This document shows, piece by piece, positions 35,840-44,409 of a DNA stretch of 64,000 nucleotides. Every line of letters starts with the position of its first letter. Positions within the stretch are counted from its first letter, which is position 1. Source of the stretch: Candidatus Gastranaerophilales bacterium (GTDB lineage: Bacteria > Cyanobacteriota > Vampirovibrionia > Gastranaerophilales > Gastranaerophilaceae); assembly GCA_944325005.1 (NCBI GenBank), contig CALUYO010000007.1:1-64000 (forward strand), given 5' to 3'. The position numbers and the translations under genes were made by a program. The notes under the pieces were generated by a model. The model was not told the DNA's origin. It saw nothing but the letters and a program-made list of their open reading frames with translations, and did not search any database.

Positions 35840-37366
35840 CTATCCCAATATATCTTTATATTGTTCCAAAAGTTTGGGTTCTTTAACGTATTGTCGTAAC
35901 AGTATTTTAGCATCCTCCACAAAAAACTCGGGAATTCTTACTAGCGTATACAATAACCGTTCATGCAATGCTTCATTTTCAATTTTTACTAATTTCGTAT
36001 ATTGCATGGGTATTTTTTGTGGAGGAAGTAAATGCACAAAGCTGGCAAGATGTTCCATAGCGTCAGGCTGAACATAACGTTCCGCAATATTATAATATCG
36101 CTCAATACGTTCTGGAACAATTTCTGCTAAATGTGCAGAAATATCATCTTTAATATTTTTGGCATTCGGTTTCAATTTTTTAGCCATCAAAGGAATTTCG
36201 TTTAATAATATCACCTGAGTTTTTACATCTTTTGTTTGTAACAACTTTTTATAATAAGGGATAGAGTCTTCATATTGAAGATATTTTAACACATAAGCCA
36301 AAGCTTGATTTACCTTTGGCTTATTTAATGTAAGACACTGCTCTATATATTCTTTCTGAAAATTGGCAGGAAGATATTTTATAGCTAAGGCAAGGCCTGC
36401 TCTAATATCATCCTTATTCTGTTTTTTTGAAAATAAGCTTTGCCATTTTCGCATAATATCATACTCTGGAGTTCCTTTAATGCGATTGAGAACAGCTAAA
36501 GCTATTTTATTTTCATTTTTAACTCTGTTTACAACGCGACATCCGCCCCAATCATAATTATAACCTTTTATTCTGTTGTAACCATCAATAACCTGGTTAT
36601 TAGAAACATATTTATCTTCATCTGTACATTTTATACCTCGGCTATACTCATAAACAACCCGCTTGGGTAGTCTTGTATCTTCATCAAGAAACTTATTTAC
36701 CATATATCCGCTTTTTAAGCTGGCAAAATAAAATTTTCCACGTTGTGTATATCGCCCCTCATGTTTTGTCCAATAATTTGCACTGTTTGTCTCCGCATAA
36801 GCGCCATGACTTTTAAATGGATGCCAGCGCTCACCTTTTATCTGATGATAAACTTTTATAACAAACTCATCAGGTTCGTCAAACTTTTTATTCACTTTAG
36901 ACGAAGTCCACCCCTTCAATCCCTCAATTTTATATACAGCACCCTTTCCTCCTTTATCAAGATAAACAATATCGATATCATCATCGACAAAAGGTTTAAT
37001 AATTTTATACTTTTTAAAAACATTATTTAAAATTTCTACAGCCGAATCAGGTCGGGATTTCATAATTTCATTCATTGAAGAAGTTGAAACCGGTGTATAC
37101 CCTCTAAGTAATAAAGTCACTTTATCAAAAGCCTCAAATATTTCATGAATTGCTGTCTTCCGAATTTCTTTGGGTAATTTATACGTAATAAACTCCGGTA
37201 ATTGTCCACAAACAGGATATGTATTCGGATGCTCCTCCATAAGTTTGGAAATATCCTTCTGTCCATCTACAAAAATCCTCTTACTCAATTGTTTTGTAAA
37301 ACCCGTAAATGTAGGTCTTTTTTTACTATCAGAATAATTATTATATCCAACTGCAGAAATTAACAT
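35840..37366 (-). CDS. FxG-motif protein with kinase-like domain and helical repeats
   Basis: The protein has 508 residues. The N-terminus MLISAVGYNNYSDSKKRPTF is followed directly by TGF, giving the FxG motif. Residues 125-200 resemble a protein-kinase N-lobe: a glycine-rich loop DKGGKGAVYKIEG, an invariant-lysine-like EFVIKVYH and a possible helix-C glutamate in GAYAETNSA. A YDWGG segment may replace DFG, but no HRD catalytic loop is obvious. Residues 300-500 are helical repeats of HEAT character. GGAGAATAAAAT precedes the ATG. It could be an effector-type kinase or an inactive pseudokinase. Confidence 0.6.
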   Translation of the reverse strand: MLISAVGYNNYSDSKKRPTFTGFTKQLSKRIFVDGQKDISKLMEEHPNTYPVCGQLPEFITYKLPKEIRKTAIHEIFEAFDKVTLLLRGYTPVSTSSMNEIMKSRPDSAVEILNNVFKKYKIIKPFVDDDIDIVYLDKGGKGAVYKIEGLKGWTSSKVNKKFDEPDEFVIKVYHQIKGERWHPFKSHGAYAETNSANYWTKHEGRYTQRGKFYFASLKSGYMVNKFLDEDTRLPKRVVYEYSRGIKCTDEDKYVSNNQVIDGYNRIKGYNYDWGGCRVVNRVKNENKIALAVLNRIKGTPEYDIMRKWQSLFSKKQNKDDIRAGLALAIKYLPANFQKEYIEQCLTLNKPKVNQALAYVLKYLQYEDSIPYYKKLLQTKDVKTQVILLNEIPLMAKKLKPNAKNIKDDISAHLAEIVPERIERYYNIAERYVQPDAMEHLASFVHLLPPQKIPMQYTKLVKIENEALHERLLYTLVRIPEFFVEDAKILLRQYVKEPKLLEQYKDILG

Positions 37367-37485
37367 ATTTTATTCTCCATAAATACTAATATTATTATTT
37401 ATTATAAAATCTCTAAAATTAAAATTTTATATTATATGTATTTTTGTTAACTCTTATTATCAAAAAGATCTTCGTTAATTATATC

Positions 37486-37765
37486 TTAATAATCAGCATT
37501 ATTAACATCCCGTGCTTCTAACAATTTTGTAAATTCAATATATGTATCAATACTGTCAGGATTAGAACATTTTTCAAACACTTTGATAGCTTCTGAATTT
37601 GCCCTCTCCCCATATCAAATCGAAAAAAAACTCTTCTGCATGACAATAACCTCCTTTTACTTTGATGTAAATTTCTGTAAGCTCCCTGTTAGCAATAGGA
37701 TTTCGGTCCTTCATAACTTCCGGCTTAATATAACTGTCACCCCAAAATTCATTTTTCTTAACTTT
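37486..37765 (-). pseudogene. Frameshifted small gene remnant
   Basis: One minus-strand frame encodes FWGDSYIKPEVMKDRNPIAN then LTEIYIKVKGGYCHAEEFFFDLIWGEG. A second frame continues ANSEAIKVFEKCSNPDSIDT then YIEFTKLLEARDVNNADY and a stop at 37486. A +1 shift around 37600-37610 joins them into about 90 coherent residues. There is an ATG at 37714 but no upstream ribosome site for the longer form. This is the only visible content of the 475-base gap between the kinase-like gene and tRNA-His. The family is not recognised. Confidence 0.45.
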
Positions 37766-37807
37766 TTAGAAAACAAACTTAAGTGTCCATTAAAAAAGTG
37801 TGTAGAA

Positions 37808-37837
37808 CAAAAAAAGACGTTTTTAGAAACGTCTTTG
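37808..37837 (-). terminator. Terminator after tRNA-His
   Basis: The arms AAAGACGTTT and AAACGTCTTT (about 37812-37836) have a T run on the minus strand immediately downstream of the tRNA. Confidence 0.8.
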
Positions 37838-37841
37838 TAAA

Positions 37842-37918
37842 TGGGGCGTCTGATGGGATTCGAACCCATGCATATCGGAACCACAATCCGAGGTCTTAAC
37901 CGCTTGACGACAGACGCC
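37842..37918 (-). tRNA. tRNA-His (GTG)
   Basis: The minus strand folds as a cloverleaf with acceptor GCGTCTG/CAGACGC plus the extra G-1 paired with C73, the tRNA-His hallmark. The anticodon stem is TCGGA/TCCGA with loop TTGTGGT (anticodon GTG), and the T-arm is GGGTTCGAATCCC. CCA is encoded at 37842-37844. Confidence 0.96.
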
Positions 37919-37989
37919 ATTTGCTTATCTATTATATTACCATAAACATTCTTTAAATCAAGCCATAAGTTAAAATTTTTCTTTTATTA

Positions 37990-38016
37990 AGAAAAGCTCC
38001 AACTAAGGGAGCTTTT
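37990..38016 (-). terminator. Terminator of the rpaB-like gene
   Basis: The arms AAAAGCTCC and GGGAGCTTTT surround a short loop just beyond the stop at 38018. T runs occur on both strands. Confidence 0.7.
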
Positions 38017-38017
38017 T

Positions 38018-38767
38018 TTAACTTATTCTTTGAAACATATAACCTATACCACGAGCTGTTAATATTAACTCCGGATTTGCAGGATCAGCTTCCAGTTTTG
38101 AACGCAATCTGGAAATATGAACATCAACAACACGTGTATCAATTCTATGATCAGGCGGATAAGCCCAAACATGCTGTAAAATTTCATTTCTTGAAAATGC
38201 CTGTCCAGAATTATTTACAAGCAATTCCAATAAACTGAACTCCATACCGGTCAAACGTATTCTTTCATTTTTTCTAAATACCTGACGGCGTGCAGTATCT
38301 ATCTTAATATTACCTGTTGTGATAACATTTTTAGTAACCTTTCCGGTCGGAGTAACAGCTTCTCTGTTATTTGTTCGTCTTAAAACAGCTTTAACACGTG
38401 CTTCTAATTCTTTCGGGCTGAAAGGTTTAATTACATAATCATCAGCACCAAGCTCAAGACCTGTAATTCTTTCAGAAACGTCACCTAATGCAGTAAGAAT
38501 AATAATAGGAACATCAGAAGTTCTTCTGATTTCTCTTGTAACACCATAACCATCCATCTTAGGCATCATTACATCAAGGACAACCAGATCCGGATTATAT
38601 TTATTAAATGCGTTTACTGCTTCTTCTCCATCTTGAGCAGTATAAACGTCATATCCAACCATTTTCAATCTTGTTTCTAATATTCGTCTGATACTAGCCT
38701 CATCGTCAGCTAAAAGTATTCTTTGACGGTCTTCTGTTTCATTAGGCATTTCTGCATTTTCAGTCAT
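38018..38767 (-). CDS. rpaB: OmpR-family response regulator, RpaB/Ycf27 ortholog
   Basis: The protein has 249 residues from ATG 38767, which has AAGGA at good spacing; the ATG at 38776 is too close to that site. The receiver domain has LLADDEASIRRILETRL, the phospho-acceptor in LVVLDVMMPKMDGYG, TALGDVSERITGLELGADDY and the Lys in VIKPFSPKELEAR. The winged helix has ERIRLTGMEFSLLELL, RVVDVHISRLRSKLE and LTARGIGYMFQRI. These strings follow cyanobacterial/plastid RpaB almost word for word. The cognate histidine kinase is not adjacent. Confidence 0.92.
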   Translation of the reverse strand: MTENAEMPNETEDRQRILLADDEASIRRILETRLKMVGYDVYTAQDGEEAVNAFNKYNPDLVVLDVMMPKMDGYGVTREIRRTSDVPIIILTALGDVSERITGLELGADDYVIKPFSPKELEARVKAVLRRTNNREAVTPTGKVTKNVITTGNIKIDTARRQVFRKNERIRLTGMEFSLLELLVNNSGQAFSRNEILQHVWAYPPDHRIDTRVVDVHISRLRSKLEADPANPELILTARGIGYMFQRIS

Positions 38768-38995
38768 AGCATTCATTTCCTTTGTTACAATAATCTAACA
38801 CCTTAAATATAACACAAATATAAAATATTACAAAATATTGATTTTTTTAAATTTTTTTTAATATTTGTATATATATATTAATTTAATTTTCAAAAAATTG
38901 CAAGTACTTTTATAAAAATTTTTGTAAGAAAAATACCCGAATGAGTGATGTACTTCTTCATAGTATTAATTGTAATATACAGTTTTAATAGATAT

Positions 38996-39220
38996 ATGGA
39001 ACAAGAAGAAACAAAATACTATGAAATAATCTCAAAAAATATTAAAGGATTGAGAACTGAAGCTAAACTTTCTCAGGAATCCATGGCAGAAAAACTTAGC
39101 TGTTCAAGAGAGTTTATAAGCAGGGTAGAAAATAACAGGGAAAGGGTAAGTTTAAATATGCTTTTAAAAATAGCTAACCTGTTTAACGTAAATCCTAGCA
39201 GTCTCTTTACACAACCTTAG
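38996..39220 (+). CDS. XRE-family helix-turn-helix regulator
   Basis: The protein has 74 residues from ATG 38996 (MEQEETKYYEIISKNIKGLR). The HTH is AKLSQESMAEKLSCSREFISRVENNRERVSLNMLLKIANLF. The frame is open back to a GTG at 38945, which would add a hydrophobic stretch; I prefer the shorter start because it matches the size of the other XRE protein here and a TTTAAT box is six bases upstream. It overlaps the convergent kdsB end by 14 bases. Confidence 0.75.
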   Translation: MEQEETKYYEIISKNIKGLRTEAKLSQESMAEKLSCSREFISRVENNRERVSLNMLLKIANLFNVNPSSLFTQP

Positions 39221-39941
39221 CTGATATAATATTTTTAAATTTCTCTAAATCTTCTGTGGTATCGATCCCAACAGGGATAAAATTAACTATAGAAGTTTTT
39301 ATCTTCATACCGTTTTGTAATGCACGTAACTGCTCCAAACTTTCTGCCTGCTCATATGTACTTTGAGGAAGCTCCGTCATTTTAATTAAAGCAGAACGCT
39401 TGTAGCCGTATATTCCTAAATGACCGTAAAAATCAGCTTTGTCCGTATTCCTCTCAAAAGGAATTTTTGAGCGGGAAAAATACATAGCAAAACCGGAATT
39501 ATCAATTACACATTTTACAAGATTAGGATTTTCAGCCTCTTGCGGAGTAATTTTTCTTATCAAAGTTGAAATATCAGTGCTTATATCATCTTTTACGTTT
39601 TTTATAACCTCATCTATGGCAGATGGCTTAATTAACGGTTCATCACCTTGAAGATTAACAATATATTCAATCTCCGGATGACGCATAATCACTTCTTTAA
39701 TCCTATCAGAACCACATTTGTGATTTACCGATGTCATTTCGGCATTTCCGCCAAATGCTTTTACCGCACTAAAAATCCTGTCATCATCCGTTGCAACAAT
39801 AATAATATCAGCAAACTTTGCCTGCTGTGCCTTTTCATAAACCCACTGAATTATAGGTTTACCCTCAACTTTTATTAAAGGTTTGCCCTCTAATCTTGAA
39901 GAACCATACCGTGCAGGAATTATTATTGCGGTATTTGTCAT
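39207..39941 (-). CDS. kdsB: CMP-KDO synthetase
   Basis: The protein has 244 residues. The nucleotidyltransferase opening IIIPARYGSSRLEGKPL, then IVATDDDRI, VNLQGDEPLI, YGHLGIYGY and ESLEQLRAL are diagnostic of KdsB. It activates KDO for lipopolysaccharide core synthesis, so the cell should have an LPS-type outer membrane. GGAGGATTACT precedes the ATG. It is the last gene of the leftward accD-accA-prmA-kdsB operon. Confidence 0.95.
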   Translation of the reverse strand: MTNTAIIIPARYGSSRLEGKPLIKVEGKPIIQWVYEKAQQAKFADIIIVATDDDRIFSAVKAFGGNAEMTSVNHKCGSDRIKEVIMRHPEIEYIVNLQGDEPLIKPSAIDEVIKNVKDDISTDISTLIRKITPQEAENPNLVKCVIDNSGFAMYFSRSKIPFERNTDKADFYGHLGIYGYKRSALIKMTELPQSTYEQAESLEQLRALQNGMKIKTSIVNFIPVGIDTTEDLEKFKNIISAKVV

Positions 39942-39951
39942 AGTAATCCTC

Positions 39952-40386
39952 CTAATTAATAAATATAAAGTTTGATAATCCCTCTACAACATCAGGTTTT
40001 AAAAATACTGAAATTTCAGGAATATCTTTCATACTAATGTTTAAAGTTTTACCGTAGATAACAGGTGAAGAAGAATAGTGCAAACAAGAATAATCTTTTA
40101 TTATCAAAGCCCTGCTACCACTATGTAGTATAATACAAGTTTCAAATATTTTTAATTTTGCATTCGGATTTTTGCTGATTAAATACTTATCTTTGGATAA
40201 ACTTTTCTCTCCCACTGCATAAATTGTACAATTATATTGTTCTAAACATTTACCAATTCCAATTTTTATTTCAGAATACGAATATGGCAAACATTTATTT
40301 ATCAATGCTCTGTCAATCAAAGCAAATAAAGTTAAACAAAAAACTGGCAAACCAAATACTAACATTAAAAAAAACAGCAAACCCAT
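39952..40386 (-). CDS. Membrane-anchored protein of unknown function
   Basis: The protein has 144 residues. An N-terminal membrane segment (LLFFLMLVFGLPVFCLTLFALI) is followed by a soluble domain of about 115 residues with beta-rich character (AKLKIFETCIILHSGSRALII). The segment is too long and lacks a clear cleavage site, so an anchor is more likely than a signal peptide. GAGGAG precedes the ATG. It lies one base after prmA and 11 bases before kdsB, inside the operon. Confidence 0.65.
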   Translation of the reverse strand: MGLLFFLMLVFGLPVFCLTLFALIDRALINKCLPYSYSEIKIGIGKCLEQYNCTIYAVGEKSLSKDKYLISKNPNAKLKIFETCIILHSGSRALIIKDYSCLHYSSSPVIYGKTLNISMKDIPEISVFLKPDVVEGLSNFIFIN

Positions 40387-41292
40387 TTATGCTAAACTCC
40401 TCTTTTGTACAATTATAGCAACCCACTGATCCCGATGGGCCTCTTCGATTAACTCTAAATTATACTTCTTTATTGCATCAAGCACAATCGATTTTTTTTC
40501 ATCTAAAATACCTGATAAAACAAGAATAGCCCCATCATTCATAATAATCTTCAAATCACCCATGATATCAGCCAGAACATTATGCAAGATATTAGCAAGT
40601 ACAAAATCATATTTTTCTGAAATTTTATCAGCTGTATTTAATTCAAATTTACATTGAGCATTGTTTTTTAAAGCATTCTCTCTTGCCACATCAATAACAG
40701 TTTCATCATTATCACATCCGTATACATTAGATGCACCAAACTTTTTTGCGCAAATCGCAAGAATTCCTGAGCCCGTTCCAATATCAGCTACTTTTACATT
40801 TTTCGACATATATTTCTCAATTGCTTTCATACACAATTGAGTTGTTTGATGAGTGCCTGTACCAAATGCACAGCCAGGTTCAAGCCTAATAATAACTTCA
40901 TCTTTTGCTGCCGGAGTATACTCCAGCCAATCGGGAACAATCACAATTTTATTTGTGACACGTGTAATATCCCATTTTTCTTTCCACTTTTTAGACCAAT
41001 CTTCATTTGGCTTGTTTGAAATAACAAATTCCCAGCTTCCTAGTTCTTCATCTTTCAGCCCGCGTGCTTTTAAAAGCTCACGTTCCTCCTTCAAAATTTG
41101 TTCTAAGTTTTCAGGTTCACAAGTAAGAAAAACTTTTAGAGTCCCCTCAGTTGTAGATACCATCTCTAAATCTTTGTATGCTTCTTCTGCAAGGACAACT
41201 CCTTCACAAGGGAGATTTTCAAAGCAAAAGTCAGATACAATATCTTCTATTTCCGGATTTATTTTTATCTGTAATTCAAAATAATTATCCAT
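40387..41292 (-). CDS. prmA: Ribosomal protein L11 methyltransferase
   Basis: The protein has 301 residues. The N-terminal substrate-recognition domain is followed by a SAM-methyltransferase: LEPGCAFGTGTHQTTQLC, VADIGTGSGILAICAKKFGA and VLANILHNVLADI (the NxL-type motif). It trimethylates ribosomal protein L11. Its ATG overlaps the accA stop by one base. Confidence 0.94.
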   Translation of the reverse strand: MDNYFELQIKINPEIEDIVSDFCFENLPCEGVVLAEEAYKDLEMVSTTEGTLKVFLTCEPENLEQILKEERELLKARGLKDEELGSWEFVISNKPNEDWSKKWKEKWDITRVTNKIVIVPDWLEYTPAAKDEVIIRLEPGCAFGTGTHQTTQLCMKAIEKYMSKNVKVADIGTGSGILAICAKKFGASNVYGCDNDETVIDVARENALKNNAQCKFELNTADKISEKYDFVLANILHNVLADIMGDLKIIMNDGAILVLSGILDEKKSIVLDAIKKYNLELIEEAHRDQWVAIIVQKRSLA

Positions 41293-42245
41293 TACTGCAA
41301 AAACACACCCATTTTTCTGAATTTTTGATAGCGCTGCTCTTTCAGCTCTTTAACAGATAATTTAGAAAGTTCTTCAAGACTATCTAAAATAGTCTTTTTC
41401 ATATTAGCAGAAATTTCTTCATAATTTGTATGAGCACCGCCTGTCGGCTCTTTAATTTCACCATCAATAATATCAAACTGCAACAAATCTTTTGCAGTAA
41501 TTTTTAAAGCATCAGCAGCTTCTGCAGCCTTTGAAGCATCACGCCATAAAATTGAAGCACATCCTTCCGGTGAGATAACTGTATAATAAGCATGTTCAAG
41601 CAAGAATACTTTATCAGCGACTGCAAGACCAAGAGCACCGCCTGAACATCCTTCACCTGTAATAATTGCAATGACAGGAACCTCTAATTTTGCCATATCC
41701 CTGAGATTTACGGCAATAGCACCGCCCTGGTTAGTTTCCTCAGCACTTATGCCGGGATATGCTCCCGGAGTGTCAATCAGCGTAATAACAGGAATATTAA
41801 ATTTACTTGCATGTTTAAATAATCTAAGAGCCTTTCTGTATCCTTGAGGCTGCGGCATCCCAAAATTATATTCAAGATTTTCTTTAGTAGATTTGCCTTT
41901 CATTGTACCGATAATCATAACCGGTCTACCGTCAATTTTAGCAAGTCCGCCGATAATAGCTCTGTCGTCCATGCCTTCTCTGTCGCCATGAAGTTCAACA
42001 AAGCCCTCACAAATGTGGTTTACATAATCCAAGAAGTTTGGTCTTTCAGGATGTCTTGCAATCTGTAATTTTTGAGAAGGCTTCAAATTTGAATAAAGTT
42101 CTTTTCTGTAATCTTCTGCCTGCTGCTCAAAAGTTTCAATTTCTTTATTTAGATCCATGCCTGACTCCAAACTTATTTTTTTTAGTTCTTCAATTTTTTC
42201 TTGAATTTCAAGAATAGGTTTTTCAAAATCTAAAACTGCTGTCAT
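41292..42245 (-). CDS. accA: Acetyl-CoA carboxylase carboxyltransferase alpha
   Basis: The protein has 317 residues from ATG 42245 with AGAGGTG; a GTG at 42254 is an alternative. Diagnostic segments are HPERPNFLDYVNHICEGFVE, HGDREGMDDRAIIGGLA, DTPGAYPGISAEETNQ and ITGEGCSGGALGLAVADKV. With AccD it transfers carboxyl from biotin to acetyl-CoA, the first step of fatty acid synthesis. It lies 17 bases after accD. Confidence 0.95.
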   Translation of the reverse strand: MTAVLDFEKPILEIQEKIEELKKISLESGMDLNKEIETFEQQAEDYRKELYSNLKPSQKLQIARHPERPNFLDYVNHICEGFVELHGDREGMDDRAIIGGLAKIDGRPVMIIGTMKGKSTKENLEYNFGMPQPQGYRKALRLFKHASKFNIPVITLIDTPGAYPGISAEETNQGGAIAVNLRDMAKLEVPVIAIITGEGCSGGALGLAVADKVFLLEHAYYTVISPEGCASILWRDASKAAEAADALKITAKDLLQFDIIDGEIKEPTGGAHTNYEEISANMKKTILDSLEELSKLSVKELKEQRYQKFRKMGVFLQ

Positions 42246-42262
42246 ATATTTCACACCTCTAA

Positions 42263-43132
42263 CTATGCAACTACATGCATTTCTAAAATTTTTGCTAATG
42301 TATCCCTTAATTCTTTACGGGAAGAGACTATATCAACTTGACCGTATTTTAACAAATATTCAGCGGTCTGAAAATCAGACGGTAATTTTTGCCTGATTGT
42401 TTGTTCAATAACACGTCGTCCGGCAAAACCAATTCTTGCCCCCTGTTCTGCGACAATAATATCTCCCAGCATACCAAAACTAGCTGTAACACCGCCAAAA
42501 GTCGGTTCTGTTAATAAATTTATATATAATAACTTTTCATCATCCAATTTTGAAACAGCACATGAAGTTTTAGCCATTTGCATAAGGCTTAATGCACTTT
42601 CCTGCATTCTTGCCCCGCCTGAAGAAGTAATTGCAAGAACAGGAAGTCTAAGTTCTATAGCTTTTTCAATTATTCTAGTGACTTTTTCACCTACAACGCT
42701 CCCCATTGAGCCGCCCATGAAATCAAAATCCATAACCGCAGTTGCAACCTTATTACCCTTAATTGAAGCAATACCGGTTACAACAGCATCATTAAGTCCG
42801 GTTTTATTTTGAGCCTTTGTAAGTCTGTCTTTATAACTTTCTGTGTCCGTAAACTCCAAAGGATCATCAGGTTTAATTTCCGTAAATAGTTCCTCAAATG
42901 AATTTTCATCAAAAAGCTGCTTGATACGTGTTCTTGCATTAATTCTAAAATGATAATCGCATACCGGGCATACCATATCATTTTTTACCAAATCTTCTTT
43001 TAACAGCTGTGCATCACAATGAACACATTTTGTCCATAAATCAGGATCCATATCTAATTCAACTCTGCCTTCAAGTTCGCGTCGTTGAATCTGAGCCTGT
43101 TTACGTTTTTCAAACCAATCTTGAACTGTCAT
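42263..43132 (-). CDS. accD: Acetyl-CoA carboxylase carboxyltransferase beta
   Basis: The protein has 289 residues. An N-terminal C4 zinc ribbon (CVHCDAQLL...CPVCDYHF) is followed by the carboxyltransferase core with MDFDFMGGSMGSVVGEK, SSGGARMQESALSLMQMAK and PTFGGVTASFGMLGD. It is the first gene of the accDA-prmA-kdsB operon. A good promoter (TTGCAT-16-TATAAT) lies upstream and AAGGGA precedes the ATG. Confidence 0.95.
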   Translation of the reverse strand: MTVQDWFEKRKQAQIQRRELEGRVELDMDPDLWTKCVHCDAQLLKEDLVKNDMVCPVCDYHFRINARTRIKQLFDENSFEELFTEIKPDDPLEFTDTESYKDRLTKAQNKTGLNDAVVTGIASIKGNKVATAVMDFDFMGGSMGSVVGEKVTRIIEKAIELRLPVLAITSSGGARMQESALSLMQMAKTSCAVSKLDDEKLLYINLLTEPTFGGVTASFGMLGDIIVAEQGARIGFAGRRVIEQTIRQKLPSDFQTAEYLLKYGQVDIVSSRKELRDTLAKILEMHVVA

Positions 43133-43168
43133 ATTAAATATCCCTTAAAAAATCATTTTAACATTCGT

Positions 43169-43196
43169 ATTATACACCAAAAAGAAAACAATGCAA
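43169..43196 (-). promoter_or_regulatory. Promoter of the accD operon
   Basis: On the minus strand, TTGCAT (43191-43196) and TATAAT (43169-43174) are 16 bases apart, 37 bases before the accD ATG. Confidence 0.65.
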
Positions 43197-43198
43197 TT

Positions 43199-43975
43199 TT
43201 ACTTTTTCTTATTAATAAAAAATTTCCTCATCTCTTCCGAAATCTGTACATTTTGCAAAGCCATATGATATTTACGTAAATTTGCAATAGCCTCTTGCTC
43301 TTCTAAAAGATCCCGTTTGGGCTGTTTAATAGATGCTTTTACTTTTTCAAATTCAGTTGGAGATTTTCTATTTATAAATTTTGCAATAATTTCATCAATA
43401 TTGCTGCCTCCAATTCCGTATTTTGAAGAAACTTCAGCAGTATCAGCACCCTGAGGGAGAGTATAAAGCCAATTTACAGTAAGCCTGTCACCTTCTGAAA
43501 TACTATTTATTCCCTTTTGATGTGGTGTGTACATAATATCTGCAGGGTTATTACTATGCCCCAAGCCTATTGCATGACCAATTTCATGTAAAATTGTATG
43601 ATATACCTCACCCTCATCCATATAATCAGCATGAACAAGCCCCTCAGTCAGTCCGATAGCAACCTCTGCACCATAAAGCCTGTTAGAACCGTCAAAATTA
43701 AAATAACAATGCCCCAGCGCCTTACGTTCTACTCTTTTCCAATCTATATTAACATTAGATTCAAGAAGAGTATTAACTATCTTAAAAGCGACTCTCCCTT
43801 TTGTTGCGGTCTGCCATTCATTAAGAGCTCTTATCACCATCTGCCTGTATTTATATTCCTGTCCTTGTTTTGAATAAAATTTCATAGGAGCAATATAAAC
43901 CTTTAACGGCATAAATGTCCATCGCATTATTCGCCCGTTTTTTAAAGATTCAGCAACATAGGTGTATTTTTTCAT
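43199..43975 (-). CDS. Metzincin zinc metalloprotease (matrixin-like)
   Basis: The protein has 258 residues. The metzincin motif HEIGHAIGLGH gives three His zinc ligands and the catalytic Glu, and the Met-turn follows as ADIMYTPHQ. The upstream region (WTFMPLKVYIAP... RALNEWQTATKGRVAFKIV) is the matrixin-type N-terminal subdomain that follows a propeptide. No signal peptide is visible. The C-terminal 80 residues are charged and unassigned. The start is set by TATAAT six bases upstream with no ribosome site. Confidence 0.85.
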   Translation of the reverse strand: MKKYTYVAESLKNGRIMRWTFMPLKVYIAPMKFYSKQGQEYKYRQMVIRALNEWQTATKGRVAFKIVNTLLESNVNIDWKRVERKALGHCYFNFDGSNRLYGAEVAIGLTEGLVHADYMDEGEVYHTILHEIGHAIGLGHSNNPADIMYTPHQKGINSISEGDRLTVNWLYTLPQGADTAEVSSKYGIGGSNIDEIIAKFINRKSPTEFEKVKASIKQPKRDLLEEQEAIANLRKYHMALQNVQISEEMRKFFINKKK

Positions 43976-43981
43976 ATTTTT

Positions 43982-44010
43982 ATTATATAATAAATTGCGG
44001 TAAAAACCAA
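43982..44010 (-). promoter_or_regulatory. Leaderless-type promoter of the metzincin gene
   Basis: On the minus strand, TTGGTT (44005-44010) and TATAAT (43982-43987) have a 17-base spacer; six bases separate the -10 box from the ATG. Confidence 0.6.
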
Positions 44011-44073
44011 TTGTGTTACAATTGATATTACAGAGTTTTATTAATTATTTATTCAGACTTAGGAGAGAAATTT

Positions 44074-44409
44074 ATGAACATTATGCAAATGATGAAACAA
44101 GCACAAGGCTTGCAAAAAAAATTAAAAGATACACAGGAAGAGCTTGCAAATCTTGAAATTACGGGAGAAGCTGCAAACGGGGCGGTAAAAGTTATCTGCG
44201 ATGGGCAGGGTAAATTTAAATCAATTAAACTTTCAGCGGAAGCTGTTAATCCTGAAAACCCTTCATCAGTTGACAGCGACACTGTTGAAATGCTTGAAGA
44301 TATAATTTCTTCTGCTATCAAACAGGCAAGCGATAAAGCTTCAAAAACAATGGAAGATAAGATGAAAGCCGTAACCGGCGGAATTAATATTCCGGGATTA
44401 AATTTCTAA
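44074..44409 (+). CDS. YbaB/EbfC nucleoid-associated protein
   Basis: The protein has 111 residues. MNIMQMMKQAQGLQKKLKDTQEELANLEITGEA is typical in kind of the YbaB/EbfC family, with the conserved VKVICDGQGKFKSIKL and EMLEDIISSAIKQA. It forms a tweezer-like DNA-binding dimer. AGGAGAGAAATTT precedes the ATG. Its stop overlaps the recR start; dnaX, the usual upstream partner, is absent. Confidence 0.92.
   Translation: MNIMQMMKQAQGLQKKLKDTQEELANLEITGEAANGAVKVICDGQGKFKSIKLSAEAVNPENPSSVDSDTVEMLEDIISSAIKQASDKASKTMEDKMKAVTGGINIPGLNF

Noticed and set aside
37583..37920. Open frames overlapping tRNA-His and the frameshifted remnant
   Set aside because: They run through the tRNA and terminator and have no ribosome site or protein-like composition.
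38820..38930. Very AT-rich stretch upstream of rpaB as an origin or regulatory array
   Set aside because: It is simple AT-rich sequence without repeated boxes; it probably just holds the rpaB promoter.
38945..38995. N-terminal hydrophobic extension of the second XRE regulator
   Set aside because: It has a GTG/ATG start without a ribosome site, and a membrane anchor would be unusual for this compact HTH; the shorter start fits better, though this is not certain.
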